From Bacteroidota bacterium (GTDB lineage: Bacteria > Bacteroidota > Bacteroidia > UKL13-3): DNA of 64,000 nucleotides. The notes below the pieces were generated by a model. It was not told where the DNA came from. It was given only the letters and a program-made list of their open reading frames with translations, and made no database searches. The translations under genes and the position numbers were made by a program. Location of the stretch: NCBI GenBank assembly GCA_027487835.1, contig JAIYCU010000019.1, positions 1 through 64,000 on the forward strand, read 5' to 3'. Positions 20,201-27,196 of this stretch are shown one piece after another (position 1 is the first letter of the stretch; each line of letters opens with the position of its first letter).

Positions 20201-22125
20201 AGCAAGATTCTGTTAATACTTTTATCTTTAATAAGAAGTTTGCTAGTCCAGGAAAATACCAAATAATGTTAAGCGTACTTGGCTCTACCGGATGCAGAGA
20301 TACGGCCTATGCGCAAGTAGAGGTATTGCCCATTCCTGTTGCCAAGTTTGGCCTGAGTGGATTAAGTTGCAATAACAGAAGCGTGCAATTTTTAGATTCT
20401 TCCATTTTGGCCACCTCTTATAAATGGAGATTTGGCGATGGCGATTCTTCTACTTTGGCCAATCCAACACATACCTATGCAGCAGATGGAAACTATTTAG
20501 TGAGTTTAACCATCAATAACATATCCATATTTTCTAGAACCATAGAAATCGTAAACTCACCCAATGCATCCTTTTTGGTTCAAGCCAATAATTGCCAAAA
20601 TGTATTTAGTTTAACACCTGTAAGTAATGGAACAGAATATACTTATTTATGGTTAGGCGATAGAAAATATTGGTCAGATTCTAGCGAGCGTTTGCAACGT
20701 ATTTCATTTACCAAAACAGATACAGGCTATATTCAATTGCTTGTTACAAAAAAAGGATTGTGTTCTTCTTTGTCATCGCTAGACACTTTGTATGGATTTA
20801 ACGGACCCAAAGCAGATTTTTCAATTGCCATTTCAGATTCCTGCGGCAATGGACGCTTATTGGTAAACAATAGCACAGGGATGACACAAACTTTATATAT
20901 TTTAGATAATGATGCACCCAAAAGTGTAGGGGCTATGATAGCCTTAAATAGTTTGAGTGAAGGCATCCATAAACTGAGCGTAATTGCGGTGGAGAATTTA
21001 TGCTCGGATACCTTAAGTACTACTTTTACCATTTCTGATATTACAGGTGATTTTGAGGCTACTCAATTAGCCTGTGTTAAAACCATTCAGTTTGAACCTA
21101 AACTTAGTTTTGAACCAACACTTTCTGCCAATTATTTGTGGAATTTTGGGGATGGAAATTTTGCTGATACCGCCATGATTAATCATACGTATTTAAATGG
21201 CGGACTCATACCTGTTAGTTTAGAAGTGACCTTAAGCAATGGTTGCAGAAAGATATTGAGCAAAGACATCACAGTGGTGGATCAATCTGGCCCAGGCGCA
21301 GTAATTACTCAAACTCTACAAACAGGTACACCTTGTAATACTGGCTATAGATTTAATGCTTTAAGCAGCAATGCGGTTCAATATTTATGGGATTTTGGAG
21401 ATGGATTTAAAACGCCATTATTGCCAAGTAATTCAGTGTTTCATGCCTATGCATTTACGGGTAATTACCCTGTGGTATTGGCCGCAATAGATGCAAAAGG
21501 TTGCAGTAGTATTTCTGATACCTTGTTTCTTCAAGTTAATAATACGGGCAAGGCTAGGCCCGTTTCTAGGTTTGTTACCTTGGATACTACCATGTGTTAT
21601 TTAACCCAAAATTATAATTTAGTAAATGCGTCCTACATGAGTGGGATAGGCTTTATTAATGGCACACAATGGAACTTTGGGGATGGGAATATAGATGTGC
21701 TAAATACTTCAATATTTGGGAAGAAATTTAGTCAAGTAGGTAATTATAAAGTAACGCTTACCAGCACCTCAGATGCGGGCTGTATTGATTCGTTTAGTAT
21801 TGTATTAAAGGTAGTAGATGATTCCATTTGTAATCCAAATCCAGTGGGTTTAACCCAAGCAAAGGCTGCAAAAGGTGTGATATTATATCCTAATCCAAAT
21901 GAGGGTAATTTCTATTTGCAATCTCGCAAAGATATTGGGGCGAGTAAAGTTAGCGTATATGACATAGCTGGTAGATTGGTATGGGAGCAATCGGTTTATT
22001 TCGGGTTGAACCAAAGTCAGTGGCTCGAGCTAGGCTTTTTGAAAGCAGGGAACTATCTGTTAACACTCACCACAAAGAATTCCGAGCAAGAGCGCATTAA
22101 GTTTGTAGTGTATGAGGTTAAATAG
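14212..22125 (+). CDS. giant secreted NHL/PKD-repeat protein with T9SS sorting domain
   Basis: This 2,637-aa protein is probably exported and anchored or released at the cell surface by the type IX secretion system. A signal peptide (MQHFLRLVTFCLFSLLL...ALAQ) supports ATG 14212. Residues ~30-400 contain about six NHL repeats (pattern GNVYVADQ-N-RIRKI), giving a beta-propeller. A putative Ig-like domain follows (~500-545). From residue ~550 to ~2555 come PKD-like domains with the WDFGDG motif, arranged as four super-repeats starting at residues 550, 1046, 1543 and 2045. The last ~80 residues (ILYPNPNEGNF, then VYDIAGRLVW) form a T9SS type A sorting domain. It stands alone. The function is likely adhesion or gliding-related, but this is inference. 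Confidence 0.9.
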   Translation: MQHFLRLVTFCLFSLLLHRNALAQPAIFLDSNLVRTLAGAGTVGNVNAIGSFARFNEPTGVCVDTFGNIYVADYANHSIRKVNPITGEVTLFAGSGLAGYADGIGAAASFNSPTGLTCDKAGNVYVADQFNLRIRKITPAGEVSTFAGTGNVGTLNGAASAATFTFPCGIALDTNGNFYVADQYSHVIRKISNTGTVSVFAGTPNAAGFVNGQDVLARFNTPTGVAVDLQGNVYVADNKNNCVRKITPSGLVSTLAGNGTNGYADGIGTNAVFLAPSGLYADDLGNVYVSDKNNQRIRKIATNGMVSTLLGDGIYQGLNGNGILGRVGNPYGIALDKAGRALIVETGFHLLRRTAATFIDTFYTKITQASTVNSFSFTAYQLTTNADVVASPGFQISLSRDFGFTDSLSISPLNGIVNQTIYVRCLSNTNGGIITGVAQIKSLGANTVSVPLVASVSCDGLNIQPNYVRDAVAGVPYSFGFSAQQVGQLSWSLAAGNLPNGLTLNALTGEIAGTTNAVGSYTFTLQGLASATCLVQQNYSMLVVNTALPRFGYFVNSCANRTIQFYDSSLIANTYLWDFGDGTNSTLKSPSKTYSKDSIYLVTLTINGTVSFSRSIAVYATPVSPVISTSNDCNFQYSFQGAPLGGQYTYQWMFEGGNGSDSLSRVVNRRYLSTDTAQVYLLLTSGGRCTVASNVLRFKPTLYAPIVKAGIGVSAPGNNFCTNNRIISNTSSSGLLAYTLSVNGGPFLPITASVNLNGLSKGTYQLKLATHNGICFDTANASFVISTTTAAFTEQASTCNASVQFTNTSFAEEPLALTYSWIFGAPQKGSSTLVNPLFNFGSGGVDTVFLTVTAANGCSNSIQKAITISNGTTPNPSFTWQANQPCNNRIQFTNTSNNGATSYLWSFGDSTSSTALHPSKSYGDTGNYTVILYAFNGTCTTAILQTVRIVPGAIGPFAQFTINKDNQLFSAQSFDFANASKHLGAGFNSSYQWEFGDGRFSTNTFVFNKVYADTGNFWVRLIATNNLGCKDTIYKGVRVEPIEWVRFGYQTPSCTTRSIQFIDSSYLASSWFWEFGDGDTSTQRNPMHTYAKDSSYWVKLTINGIRTTLRNIEIINQAPISAISSSVNCAYEFSFFGAPLGQNYSYHWQFLGGTGSDTTLRIPTRTYTSPGLTSVDLTVYNQGKCPVSAPQFIFTPTIVQNGFTTKAMVYAPDSNLCSTTRIIKNEGLGANLYLWRIDKGAFDTLFTADTLTGLAPGPHIVQVVGSKGFCVDTLNFPFIISAPVPSFIAIPSACNQQVNFLSTSTVTDNGSLTYQWFFGKPLKGTANTQNASFNFGVAGLDSAFLTLTSSSGCSLTLGKSVLVGNGTGPNASFVSTLANTTCRNLIQFTNTTGAGFSYYWDFGDSSFSTLANPLHGFAKLGSYTVTLTVSNGSCSSVATKIIQIDSGAFGPAARFSLNQVSMPIDNHSFTFINASSHLGNNAWNTKYTWNTGDGFIDSTTNSIYNKKYSAPGTYLISLRATNSLGCADVYTAPVTVYPVVQAKFGFVQNACSNRLVQFRDSSSLATSYKWYFGDGDSSSLANPSHLYLKDSMYTVRLFINGTHSIDQAVTVATTPVIGSLSALAACDNMYGFYGAPIGNQYNYYWGFSAGSFGSDTFLRVPFRGYSVAGIKTVTLQVRSYGRCAANATPLSFNAAVFVPSAKAAFEVVPPVGQNYCSNNRVINNLSNPGLLSYTYSLNGGPFIPLGISAAINNLSPGYHLIRMAVYNGNCADTVADVINISTPVPNFESVASNCNQLVSFKNLSTTNDLAGMSYAWQFGSPVKGGSNASNPVFNFVVPGIDTVTLTATSQSGCAVSIKKAITAGLGSTQLPLDFSYSVAPNSCSNRIQFNNLSPADTALRFTWNFPDGTSDIRLSPVKTFSDTGNLEVILIGNKNGCFSTLAKTVNLPFGSFGPIAAFIPNNPAQDFVGHSFNFLNNSSSLGLGWVVAHRWSFGDGKQDSVNTFIFNKKFASPGKYQIMLSVLGSTGCRDTAYAQVEVLPIPVAKFGLSGLSCNNRSVQFLDSSILATSYKWRFGDGDSSTLANPTHTYAADGNYLVSLTINNISIFSRTIEIVNSPNASFLVQANNCQNVFSLTPVSNGTEYTYLWLGDRKYWSDSSERLQRISFTKTDTGYIQLLVTKKGLCSSLSSLDTLYGFNGPKADFSIAISDSCGNGRLLVNNSTGMTQTLYILDNDAPKSVGAMIALNSLSEGIHKLSVIAVENLCSDTLSTTFTISDITGDFEATQLACVKTIQFEPKLSFEPTLSANYLWNFGDGNFADTAMINHTYLNGGLIPVSLEVTLSNGCRKILSKDITVVDQSGPGAVITQTLQTGTPCNTGYRFNALSSNAVQYLWDFGDGFKTPLLPSNSVFHAYAFTGNYPVVLAAIDAKGCSSISDTLFLQVNNTGKARPVSRFVTLDTTMCYLTQNYNLVNASYMSGIGFINGTQWNFGDGNIDVLNTSIFGKKFSQVGNYKVTLTSTSDAGCIDSFSIVLKVVDDSICNPNPVGLTQAKAAKGVILYPNPNEGNFYLQSRKDIGASKVSVYDIAGRLVWEQSVYFGLNQSQWLELGFLKAGNYLLTLTTKNSEQERIKFVVYEVK
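15859..21840 (+). repeat. four-copy ~1.5-kb super-repeat inside the giant PKD gene
   Basis: The coding sequence holds four tandem copies starting at 15859, 17347, 18838 and 20344, with spacings of 1488, 1491 and 1506 bases. Each begins with (R/K)FG, a cysteine-containing segment, QF-DSS and a W-FGDG module. It then goes through the same order of modules: a GAP-G segment, an IxN segment, a C-Q-V/I-F segment, a second FGD module and an SSxLG segment. Copies are similar at protein level but clearly diverged in DNA, so the duplications are old. The fourth copy is the most altered. Confidence 0.85.
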
Positions 22126-22135
22126 TTTAGGACGG

Positions 22136-22490
22136 GGTAGAACTAGTTTAGGTAGAAATACAACTGGGTATGGATTAAGGTAGAACTAGGTTTAGGTAGA
22201 AACATAAATGGGTATAGGTTTGGGGTACAACTAGGTTTAGGTAGAAACATAGCTGGGTATGAGTTAGGGTATAACTAGTTTAGGTAGAAACATAACTGGG
22301 CACAAATTAGGGTATAACTAGTTTAGCTAGAAACATAAATGGGTATAGGTTAGCGGTACAACTAGGTTTAAGTAGAAACATAACTGGGCATGTGTGGAGG
22401 GTTAGCTAGGTATAGCTTAGGGTATAACTAGGTTTAGTTAGAAACATAACTGGGTATGTTTGAAGGTACAATTGGCTTAGGTTTTTACAT
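22136..22490 (+). repeat. 44-bp tandem repeat array
   Basis: Starting 10 bases after the giant gene's stop, a unit of 43-45 bases repeats head to tail: units begin at 22136, 22179, 22224, 22268, 22311, 22355, then a half unit at 22399 (22 bases), a full unit at 22421 and a decaying unit at 22465. Core blocks are GGTANAACTAG, TTTAGGTAGAAACATA and ACTGGGTAT. All units have the same orientation and are imperfect. There are no spacers, so it is not a CRISPR array. It has strong G-over-C strand bias and no obvious hairpin. Confidence 0.9.
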
Positions 22491-22922
22491 AGCACGCTAT
22501 CATTTATACAACCATATAAATTGGTTGTTTGGGCATAAATTCTTAAGTTTTTTGCCGTTAAGAACTTCTTCCACATTTAATTTTTCAGTGCTTATTATGC
22601 AGTCAATTCTAGTTGTATCTTGGTATATGGAATTTGAAGGATTCTTTATTTTTAAGTGAATAGGATATCTCACTTCGCTAAAATTTTTATAGAAAAAAGG
22701 ATATTCCCAACTGTCTCCAGTTAGGTTCAAACCAATCTTAGAAAATTATTTAAGGCTCGACAACTTACCTTCGTAAACTAAAATAAATATTAAAACAAAA
22801 GTGATGGGTATGAGAATGGTTGCCATGCTATAATCAAAATGTGAATATAGATTTATTTTAAAAATATTGTAACAAAATAGAAAGTGAGCGCGTCACATGC
22901 ACAAACCCCTTAAAACTAAAAC
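22491..22922. other. AT-rich intergenic region before the sigma factor gene
   Basis: This stretch of about 430 bases lies between the tandem array and the ECF sigma gene. A minus-strand frame of 76 codons (22500-22730) reads as plausible protein but has only a TTG start and a stop just upstream; it could be a gene remnant. One copy of the dispersed motif GGTTCAAACC lies at 22724-22733. I see no clear promoter or RNA gene. Confidence 0.4.
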
Positions 22923-23408
22923 ATGACAGTTGCCGAATACAATAGTTGTGTGGATCAATACGCTGATGCCCTGTTTCGCTTTGTGGTGAAGAACCTCAAG
23001 GATAGCGATGCAGCTAGAGATGTGGTGCAAGACACGTTTGAAAAATTATGGTTAAAGGCCGAGCAAGTAGATTTTCAGAAGTCGAAAAGCTATTTGTTTA
23101 CCGCAGGTTACCATACCATGATTGATAAAATACGCAAAGAGAAATATTCGGCAGTGATGGAAGAGCATCATGAGGAGTTTGTTCAAACCGATAACAAATA
23201 CAGTGATTTGAAAAAGATATTGAATAAAGCTTTAGAAACTTTAAGTGAAATACAAAGACATGTGGTATTGCTTAGAGATTATGAAGGGTATAGCTATGAG
23301 GAGATAGGCGAAATTACTGGGTTGAATGAAAGTCAGGTTAAGGTTTATATCTACCGGGCTAGGTTGGCAATGAAAAATTATTTAGGCAGTTTAGAAAACG
23401 TTATATGA
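22923..23408 (+). CDS. ECF-type RNA polymerase sigma factor
   Basis: This 161-aa protein has the ECF (sigma-70 group 4) architecture. Region 2 (about residues 8-75) includes DAARDVVQDTFEKLW and the DKIRKEK end. Region 4 (about 105-155) has LSEIQRHVVLLRDYEGYSYEEIGEITG and a DNA-binding helix ESQVKVYIYRAR. It directs RNA polymerase to a small set of promoters, usually under an anti-sigma factor. Its stop overlaps the start of the next gene (ATGA), so the two are translationally coupled. The signal it answers to cannot be told from the sequence. Confidence 0.93.
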   Translation: MTVAEYNSCVDQYADALFRFVVKNLKDSDAARDVVQDTFEKLWLKAEQVDFQKSKSYLFTAGYHTMIDKIRKEKYSAVMEEHHEEFVQTDNKYSDLKKILNKALETLSEIQRHVVLLRDYEGYSYEEIGEITGLNESQVKVYIYRARLAMKNYLGSLENVI

Positions 23409-24475
23409 GCAATTTACCTAATTTATCGAACTACGAAGAATGGTTGATTAACCATTTGGAAGGCTTGTTGGATGCTGAGGAAACAGCTGTTTTATTAGCG
23501 TTTTTAGACCAGCACCCAAACATAAAGGCAGAATTTGATTTGTTAACTAGTCAGGATTTAGCCATAGAACCACTTGCCATTACCCAAGATTTCTCTTATT
23601 TGAAAAAGCCTGAAATTGGCACCTTAAGCACTGCAAATGAGAATGACTTAATAGCATTATTGGAAGGTGATTTGGCGCCTTTTGAAGCTGCCCAGCTTAC
23701 GCAACAAATTGCACTACAACCTGCCTTGAAAAATGCCTACGACTTATTTAAGAAAACTAAAATGAGTCCGAGTGCCCAGGTGTTTGAAAACAAAGAAAAA
23801 TTAAAGCGCAAAAAGGCTATACTTCTTTCGATGTTGCCCTTAAGGATAACTGCAATTGCCGCTGCATTGCTGTTATTAAGTTATGGTTCTTGGCTTTTTT
23901 TGAACCAAACGCATGAAAGTGAAATAACGGGGCAAATGATGGTAAACAAGGAATTGCCTGCCATTAGTAATGAAGAGGTAAGTACAGGGCCTGAGACGGT
24001 AAGGAGCAAGAGCAAGAGCAAGAGCAAGAGCAAGAGCATGAGCAAGGGCAAGAGGGTGGAATTAGCCACCGAAGGCTTTTTTGCTGCTGCAAAAATGGAT
24101 GCCCAGCGTATTGCATTGCACGGATTACCAGTATTTGAAACCGTGGAAATGCAGCGTCCAATGCTTAAGCCTATTGAAAGAATGCCTATGCTTAAGTATA
24201 ATAACCCTAGCCTAATGGCTTTGAACGAACCTAAATTTTTAAAGCCAAGTGAGTGGATACTTCAAAAAATTAAAAGAAATATACCAGCACAAGCTTTAGT
24301 GACAGCCGATACCATTAGTAGGGGAGGCGCAGGCTATTTAGCCATGGATTTATTAACTAAGACTACGGGCATTAGCATGGAAACCTATGCTAATGAAAAT
24401 GACCCTAGGAGAAGAGTTGCTTTAGTTTCTAAGTACTTTTCTTATGAAAGAGTTAGCTATCAAAAAAATAATTAA
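23405..24475 (+). CDS. putative membrane anti-sigma-like protein
   Basis: I do not recognise a named family across this 356-aa protein. The N-terminal ~140 residues are hydrophilic and contain two EGxLxxxE-like helices (NHLEGLLDAEETA and ALLEGDLAPFEAAQ). One transmembrane segment follows (about residues 143-168), then a low-complexity Ser-Lys stretch (SKSKSKSKS) and a C-terminal outer part. The single membrane span and the 4-base overlap with the ECF sigma gene suggest an anti-sigma or co-regulator role; this is inference. A ZAS-type zinc motif (HxxxCxxC) is not visible. Confidence 0.75.
   Translation: MSNLPNLSNYEEWLINHLEGLLDAEETAVLLAFLDQHPNIKAEFDLLTSQDLAIEPLAITQDFSYLKKPEIGTLSTANENDLIALLEGDLAPFEAAQLTQQIALQPALKNAYDLFKKTKMSPSAQVFENKEKLKRKKAILLSMLPLRITAIAAALLLLSYGSWLFLNQTHESEITGQMMVNKELPAISNEEVSTGPETVRSKSKSKSKSKSMSKGKRVELATEGFFAAAKMDAQRIALHGLPVFETVEMQRPMLKPIERMPMLKYNNPSLMALNEPKFLKPSEWILQKIKRNIPAQALVTADTISRGGAGYLAMDLLTKTTGISMETYANENDPRRRVALVSKYFSYERVSYQKNN
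24005..24052 (+). repeat. AGCAAG hexanucleotide microsatellite in the anti-sigma-like gene
   Basis: AGCAAG is repeated five times perfectly (24005-24034) and then three more times with single-base changes (to 24052). It encodes the Ser-Lys run just outside the predicted membrane span. Copy-number changes would add or remove two codons without shifting the frame. Confidence 0.9.
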
Positions 24476-24483
24476 TTAAAAAA

Positions 24484-25941
24484 ATGAAATACGTAAAAGT
24501 AATGTTGCTTTTGCTACTTGGATTAGGAGCAAATGCACAAACAGAAATGAGTTTAGGTGAGTTTAATGGCATTGAAGTGGATGTTCCATTAAAATTAGAA
24601 TTGATTGCCTCAGATAAGGCACAAGCAAAAACAAGTAAGGATATTAACGCTTATTCTTTTGAAATTAGAAATGGCGTACTTGAAATTGGATTTAAAAAGG
24701 GCGTTCCCCCTTCTAACGAACCTTTGCAAATTTACTTTGTAACTTTAAAACAGATCGAGTTAAATGGCGCAGCGCAAGCAGAAACCAAAGAAGGATCGGT
24801 AATAAAAGCAGAAAACTTAAATATAGAATGCAATGGTGCTGCCAAATCTAATTTTAAGGTAGAGGTTAAACAACTTGAATTAGAGTCTGCAGGTGCTGCC
24901 AAAATCACCTTAAGCGGAACGGCCAATGTTGTGAATATTGAATTGGCTGGTGCTTCTAAAATATATGCGGCTACTTTAAAGGCAAAGGACTTAAAGCTAG
25001 AGTCGGCTGGGGCCTCTTATTTTGAAGTGTACGCTTCTGAAAACTTAACCATAGAGGCAGCAGGTGCCGCTAAAGGAACGTATGATGGTAACCCGATGAC
25101 GAAAAATATTAATGTAAGTGGGGTGGCTAATATTGTAGATGCAAGTACCGGTAAAAACCTAAGCGATGAGCGGTCGAACCCAGATGATACAACCCGTATA
25201 TCCTTAGGAAAAAAGAAGTTCATCATCATTGAGGAAGGGGAGGAGATTACCATTGAAGAAGACATTGAGGGAGAAAAGCAATCCAAAGGCACCAAGAAGA
25301 AGGATTTGAAAAGTGTATATACTGGCTTTGAATTGGGCATGGGTTATTTAGGTTCGAACCAATTTGGAGAAGCCTTAGATGACAAGTACAATTTTCTGAA
25401 AACAGACGTTTCTAAATCTTGGTTTTATGGATTTAATCCATTAGAAGGGGACTTGCAATTGATAACTAACAAGCTTGCCTTAACCTCTGGATTGGGCTTT
25501 GAGTTTCAACAATTGGAATTTAATACAGATAGGGTATTGACGGCAAATGTTTCACAGGTAAGTGCAGATTCAGGGTTTAAGGCAATGACAAAAAATAGAC
25601 TTTATAACTTTAATATAAGCGTGCCTCTATTAATTAAGTTTGCACCAAGAACTGCCAAATCTAACAATGGTTTTCACATGGCAGTTGGGGTAATTGGAAC
25701 CTACAAAGCGTATTCACATTTAAGACTAGAAAGTACTGCCAATGGGTACGAAGAAAATATAAAAGTGAAGGATGATTTTAATCTTAATCCTTTTAGGTTA
25801 ACTGCCACTGCAAGGGTTGGATATGGTTGGTTTAGGGCTTTTGCTAACTATAATTTAACCCCATACTTTAATACGGCCAATGGCAATCCTGATGTAAGAA
25901 ATATTACCGTTGGGTTAACAATTATTCCATTAGATTTATAA
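24484..25941 (+). CDS. GIN-domain (DUF2807) protein fused to an outer-membrane beta-barrel
   Basis: This 485-aa protein starts with a signal peptide (MKYVKVMLLLLLGLGANAQ). Residues ~22-215 show the DUF2807/GIN pattern of repeated short beta-strand units such as ELNGAAQAE, ECNGAAKSN, ESAGAAKIT, ELAGASKIY and EAAGAAKGT, i.e. a regular beta-helix. A hydrophilic acidic linker (~235-275, with IIIEEGEEITIEED) leads to a C-terminal ~200-residue region with alternating strands and a hydrophobic end, typical of PorT-like outer-membrane barrels. It begins 8 bases after the anti-sigma-like gene and is probably in its operon. Confidence 0.82.
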   Translation: MKYVKVMLLLLLGLGANAQTEMSLGEFNGIEVDVPLKLELIASDKAQAKTSKDINAYSFEIRNGVLEIGFKKGVPPSNEPLQIYFVTLKQIELNGAAQAETKEGSVIKAENLNIECNGAAKSNFKVEVKQLELESAGAAKITLSGTANVVNIELAGASKIYAATLKAKDLKLESAGASYFEVYASENLTIEAAGAAKGTYDGNPMTKNINVSGVANIVDASTGKNLSDERSNPDDTTRISLGKKKFIIIEEGEEITIEEDIEGEKQSKGTKKKDLKSVYTGFELGMGYLGSNQFGEALDDKYNFLKTDVSKSWFYGFNPLEGDLQLITNKLALTSGLGFEFQQLEFNTDRVLTANVSQVSADSGFKAMTKNRLYNFNISVPLLIKFAPRTAKSNNGFHMAVGVIGTYKAYSHLRLESTANGYEENIKVKDDFNLNPFRLTATARVGYGWFRAFANYNLTPYFNTANGNPDVRNITVGLTIIPLDL

Positions 25942-25960
25942 AATAAACCTAAAATTTAGC

Positions 25961-25999
25961 AAAGCTTGGGTCAAATTGAATTTTGGCCTAAGTTTTGTT
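25961..25999 (+). terminator. rho-independent terminator after the GIN-domain gene
   Basis: An 11-bp stem pairs CTTGGGTCAAA (25965-25975) with TTTTGGCCTAAG (25981-25992), including two G-U pairs, with a small loop followed by TTTTGTTG. It lies 20 bases after the stop of the sigma/anti-sigma/GIN operon and just before the next gene. Confidence 0.65.
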
Positions 26000-26022
26000 G
26001 AAATGAGAGAAACTTTAGAAAC

Positions 26023-27129
26023 ATGAAAAAACACATACTAAGCTTAGCATTATTGGCCACCACTGTGGCAGGTTTTGCGCAAATTACCGTAGAAAGAGCA
26101 GATTTTGCTGTGCCAGGCGATTGGTTCTTAATGGCCAATGATTATGATATTTCTGCCAATGAGAGCAACGCCTTGAAGGTGGCTGGTGCCAACAAAACTT
26201 GGTCGATTAAAGGATTCGAAAGACAAGATAAGGATACCTCTTTTTATGCAGATGGCAATACCTTTCCAGGTGCACCCGAAGGTTGTAATTTAGTAGAATA
26301 CACCAAAGACCCACAAACTGGAGATTTGCTGCCTTCTTTTTATGCCATTGATAATAATTGGTTAAAGACATTAATTGATGGTAGTGAATTTGGAGAGTTC
26401 TCAGGTGCATTAAAACTGATGAAGTTTCCATCTACCATGAGTACAAATTTTAAAGACTCGGTGCAATCTAGCTTCACTGCTTTGGCAACTGATTTGGGTT
26501 TTCCAGCTAATCCGCTTTTTGATTCTGCAAAAATAACCTTTAAGGTAAAAATTGATGCCATCATCGACGGATATGGCACGCTTCAAATGGATGCAGGTAA
26601 TTTTGAAGTTTTAAGACAAAAGGCAATTCAGCAATTAGATGCAGCTTTTCAATTGAGAAATGTATTAACCGGTAAATATATTGACGTTCCACTTGGAGGT
26701 GAATTAGAAGGATTGAATGAAAAGACAGAAGGATATTTTTGGGTAGGAAAAAATTCAGGTTATTTTTACGCTAGTGCTACAACAGATTCTAATGGAATGG
26801 TTGTGGAAGTAAACCACATGTTGGCTTCTTCAAGGGGTGTAGCATCTGGATTGAAAAATCTAACAGCAGGCGGAAACACACCTAGTAAAGTTTACCCAGT
26901 TCCAGCTACAGAGCTAGTAACCATTGAAACGGAGGTACGTAAAACAACCAAAGCAGATCTTGTTATTTTTGATATTTTAGGCAATAAAGTAATAGAGAAA
27001 AACAGTGTTGAAATGTACGTTGGTTCAAACCAATTGCCAATTAATGTGCAAAACCTAAAGCCAGGGGTATATATTTTTACCATGGAGGGCGAAGGATTTA
27101 AAACCTCCAATAAGTTTATCGTTAAATAA
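26023..27129 (+). CDS. secreted protein with T9SS type A sorting domain
   Basis: This 368-aa protein has a signal peptide (MKKHILSLALLATTVAGFAQ) and a C-terminal ~85-residue T9SS sorting domain (KVYPVPATELVTIE, then VIFDILGNKVIEK and NLKPGVYIFTMEG). The middle part (about 20-275) is an unrecognised domain with no catalytic signature that I can name. It should be exported by Sec and then by T9SS. It stands between two terminators, so it is probably a single-gene transcript. Confidence 0.88.
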   Translation: MKKHILSLALLATTVAGFAQITVERADFAVPGDWFLMANDYDISANESNALKVAGANKTWSIKGFERQDKDTSFYADGNTFPGAPEGCNLVEYTKDPQTGDLLPSFYAIDNNWLKTLIDGSEFGEFSGALKLMKFPSTMSTNFKDSVQSSFTALATDLGFPANPLFDSAKITFKVKIDAIIDGYGTLQMDAGNFEVLRQKAIQQLDAAFQLRNVLTGKYIDVPLGGELEGLNEKTEGYFWVGKNSGYFYASATTDSNGMVVEVNHMLASSRGVASGLKNLTAGGNTPSKVYPVPATELVTIETEVRKTTKADLVIFDILGNKVIEKNSVEMYVGSNQLPINVQNLKPGVYIFTMEGEGFKTSNKFIVK

Positions 27130-27149
27130 TTGACGGATTACAAAATAGA

Positions 27150-27181
27150 AAAGGTCGGTAAGCAATTACCGGCCTTTTTTT
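27150..27181. terminator. terminator between convergent genes
   Basis: AAGGTCGGTAA (27151-27161) pairs with TTACCGGCCTT (27166-27176), with a G-U pair and a GCAA loop region, followed by a T run. A-rich sequence precedes it, so it may serve both the rightward gene ending at 27129 and the leftward gene ending at 27197. Confidence 0.85.
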
Positions 27182-27196
27182 ATGTCTTTTATTGGT

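Noticed and set aside
19836-20201. Minus-strand 121-codon frame inside the giant PKD gene
   Set aside because: It is antisense to a PKD super-repeat in a continuous coding frame and has no independent start signal or family.
22136-22490. CRISPR array
   Set aside because: The repeats are directly adjacent with no unique spacers, are imperfect, and no cas genes are nearby.
22500-22730. Minus-strand frame of 76 codons before the sigma gene
   Set aside because: It reads as plausible protein, but it has only a TTG start, a stop six codons upstream and no recognisable family. At best it is a gene remnant.
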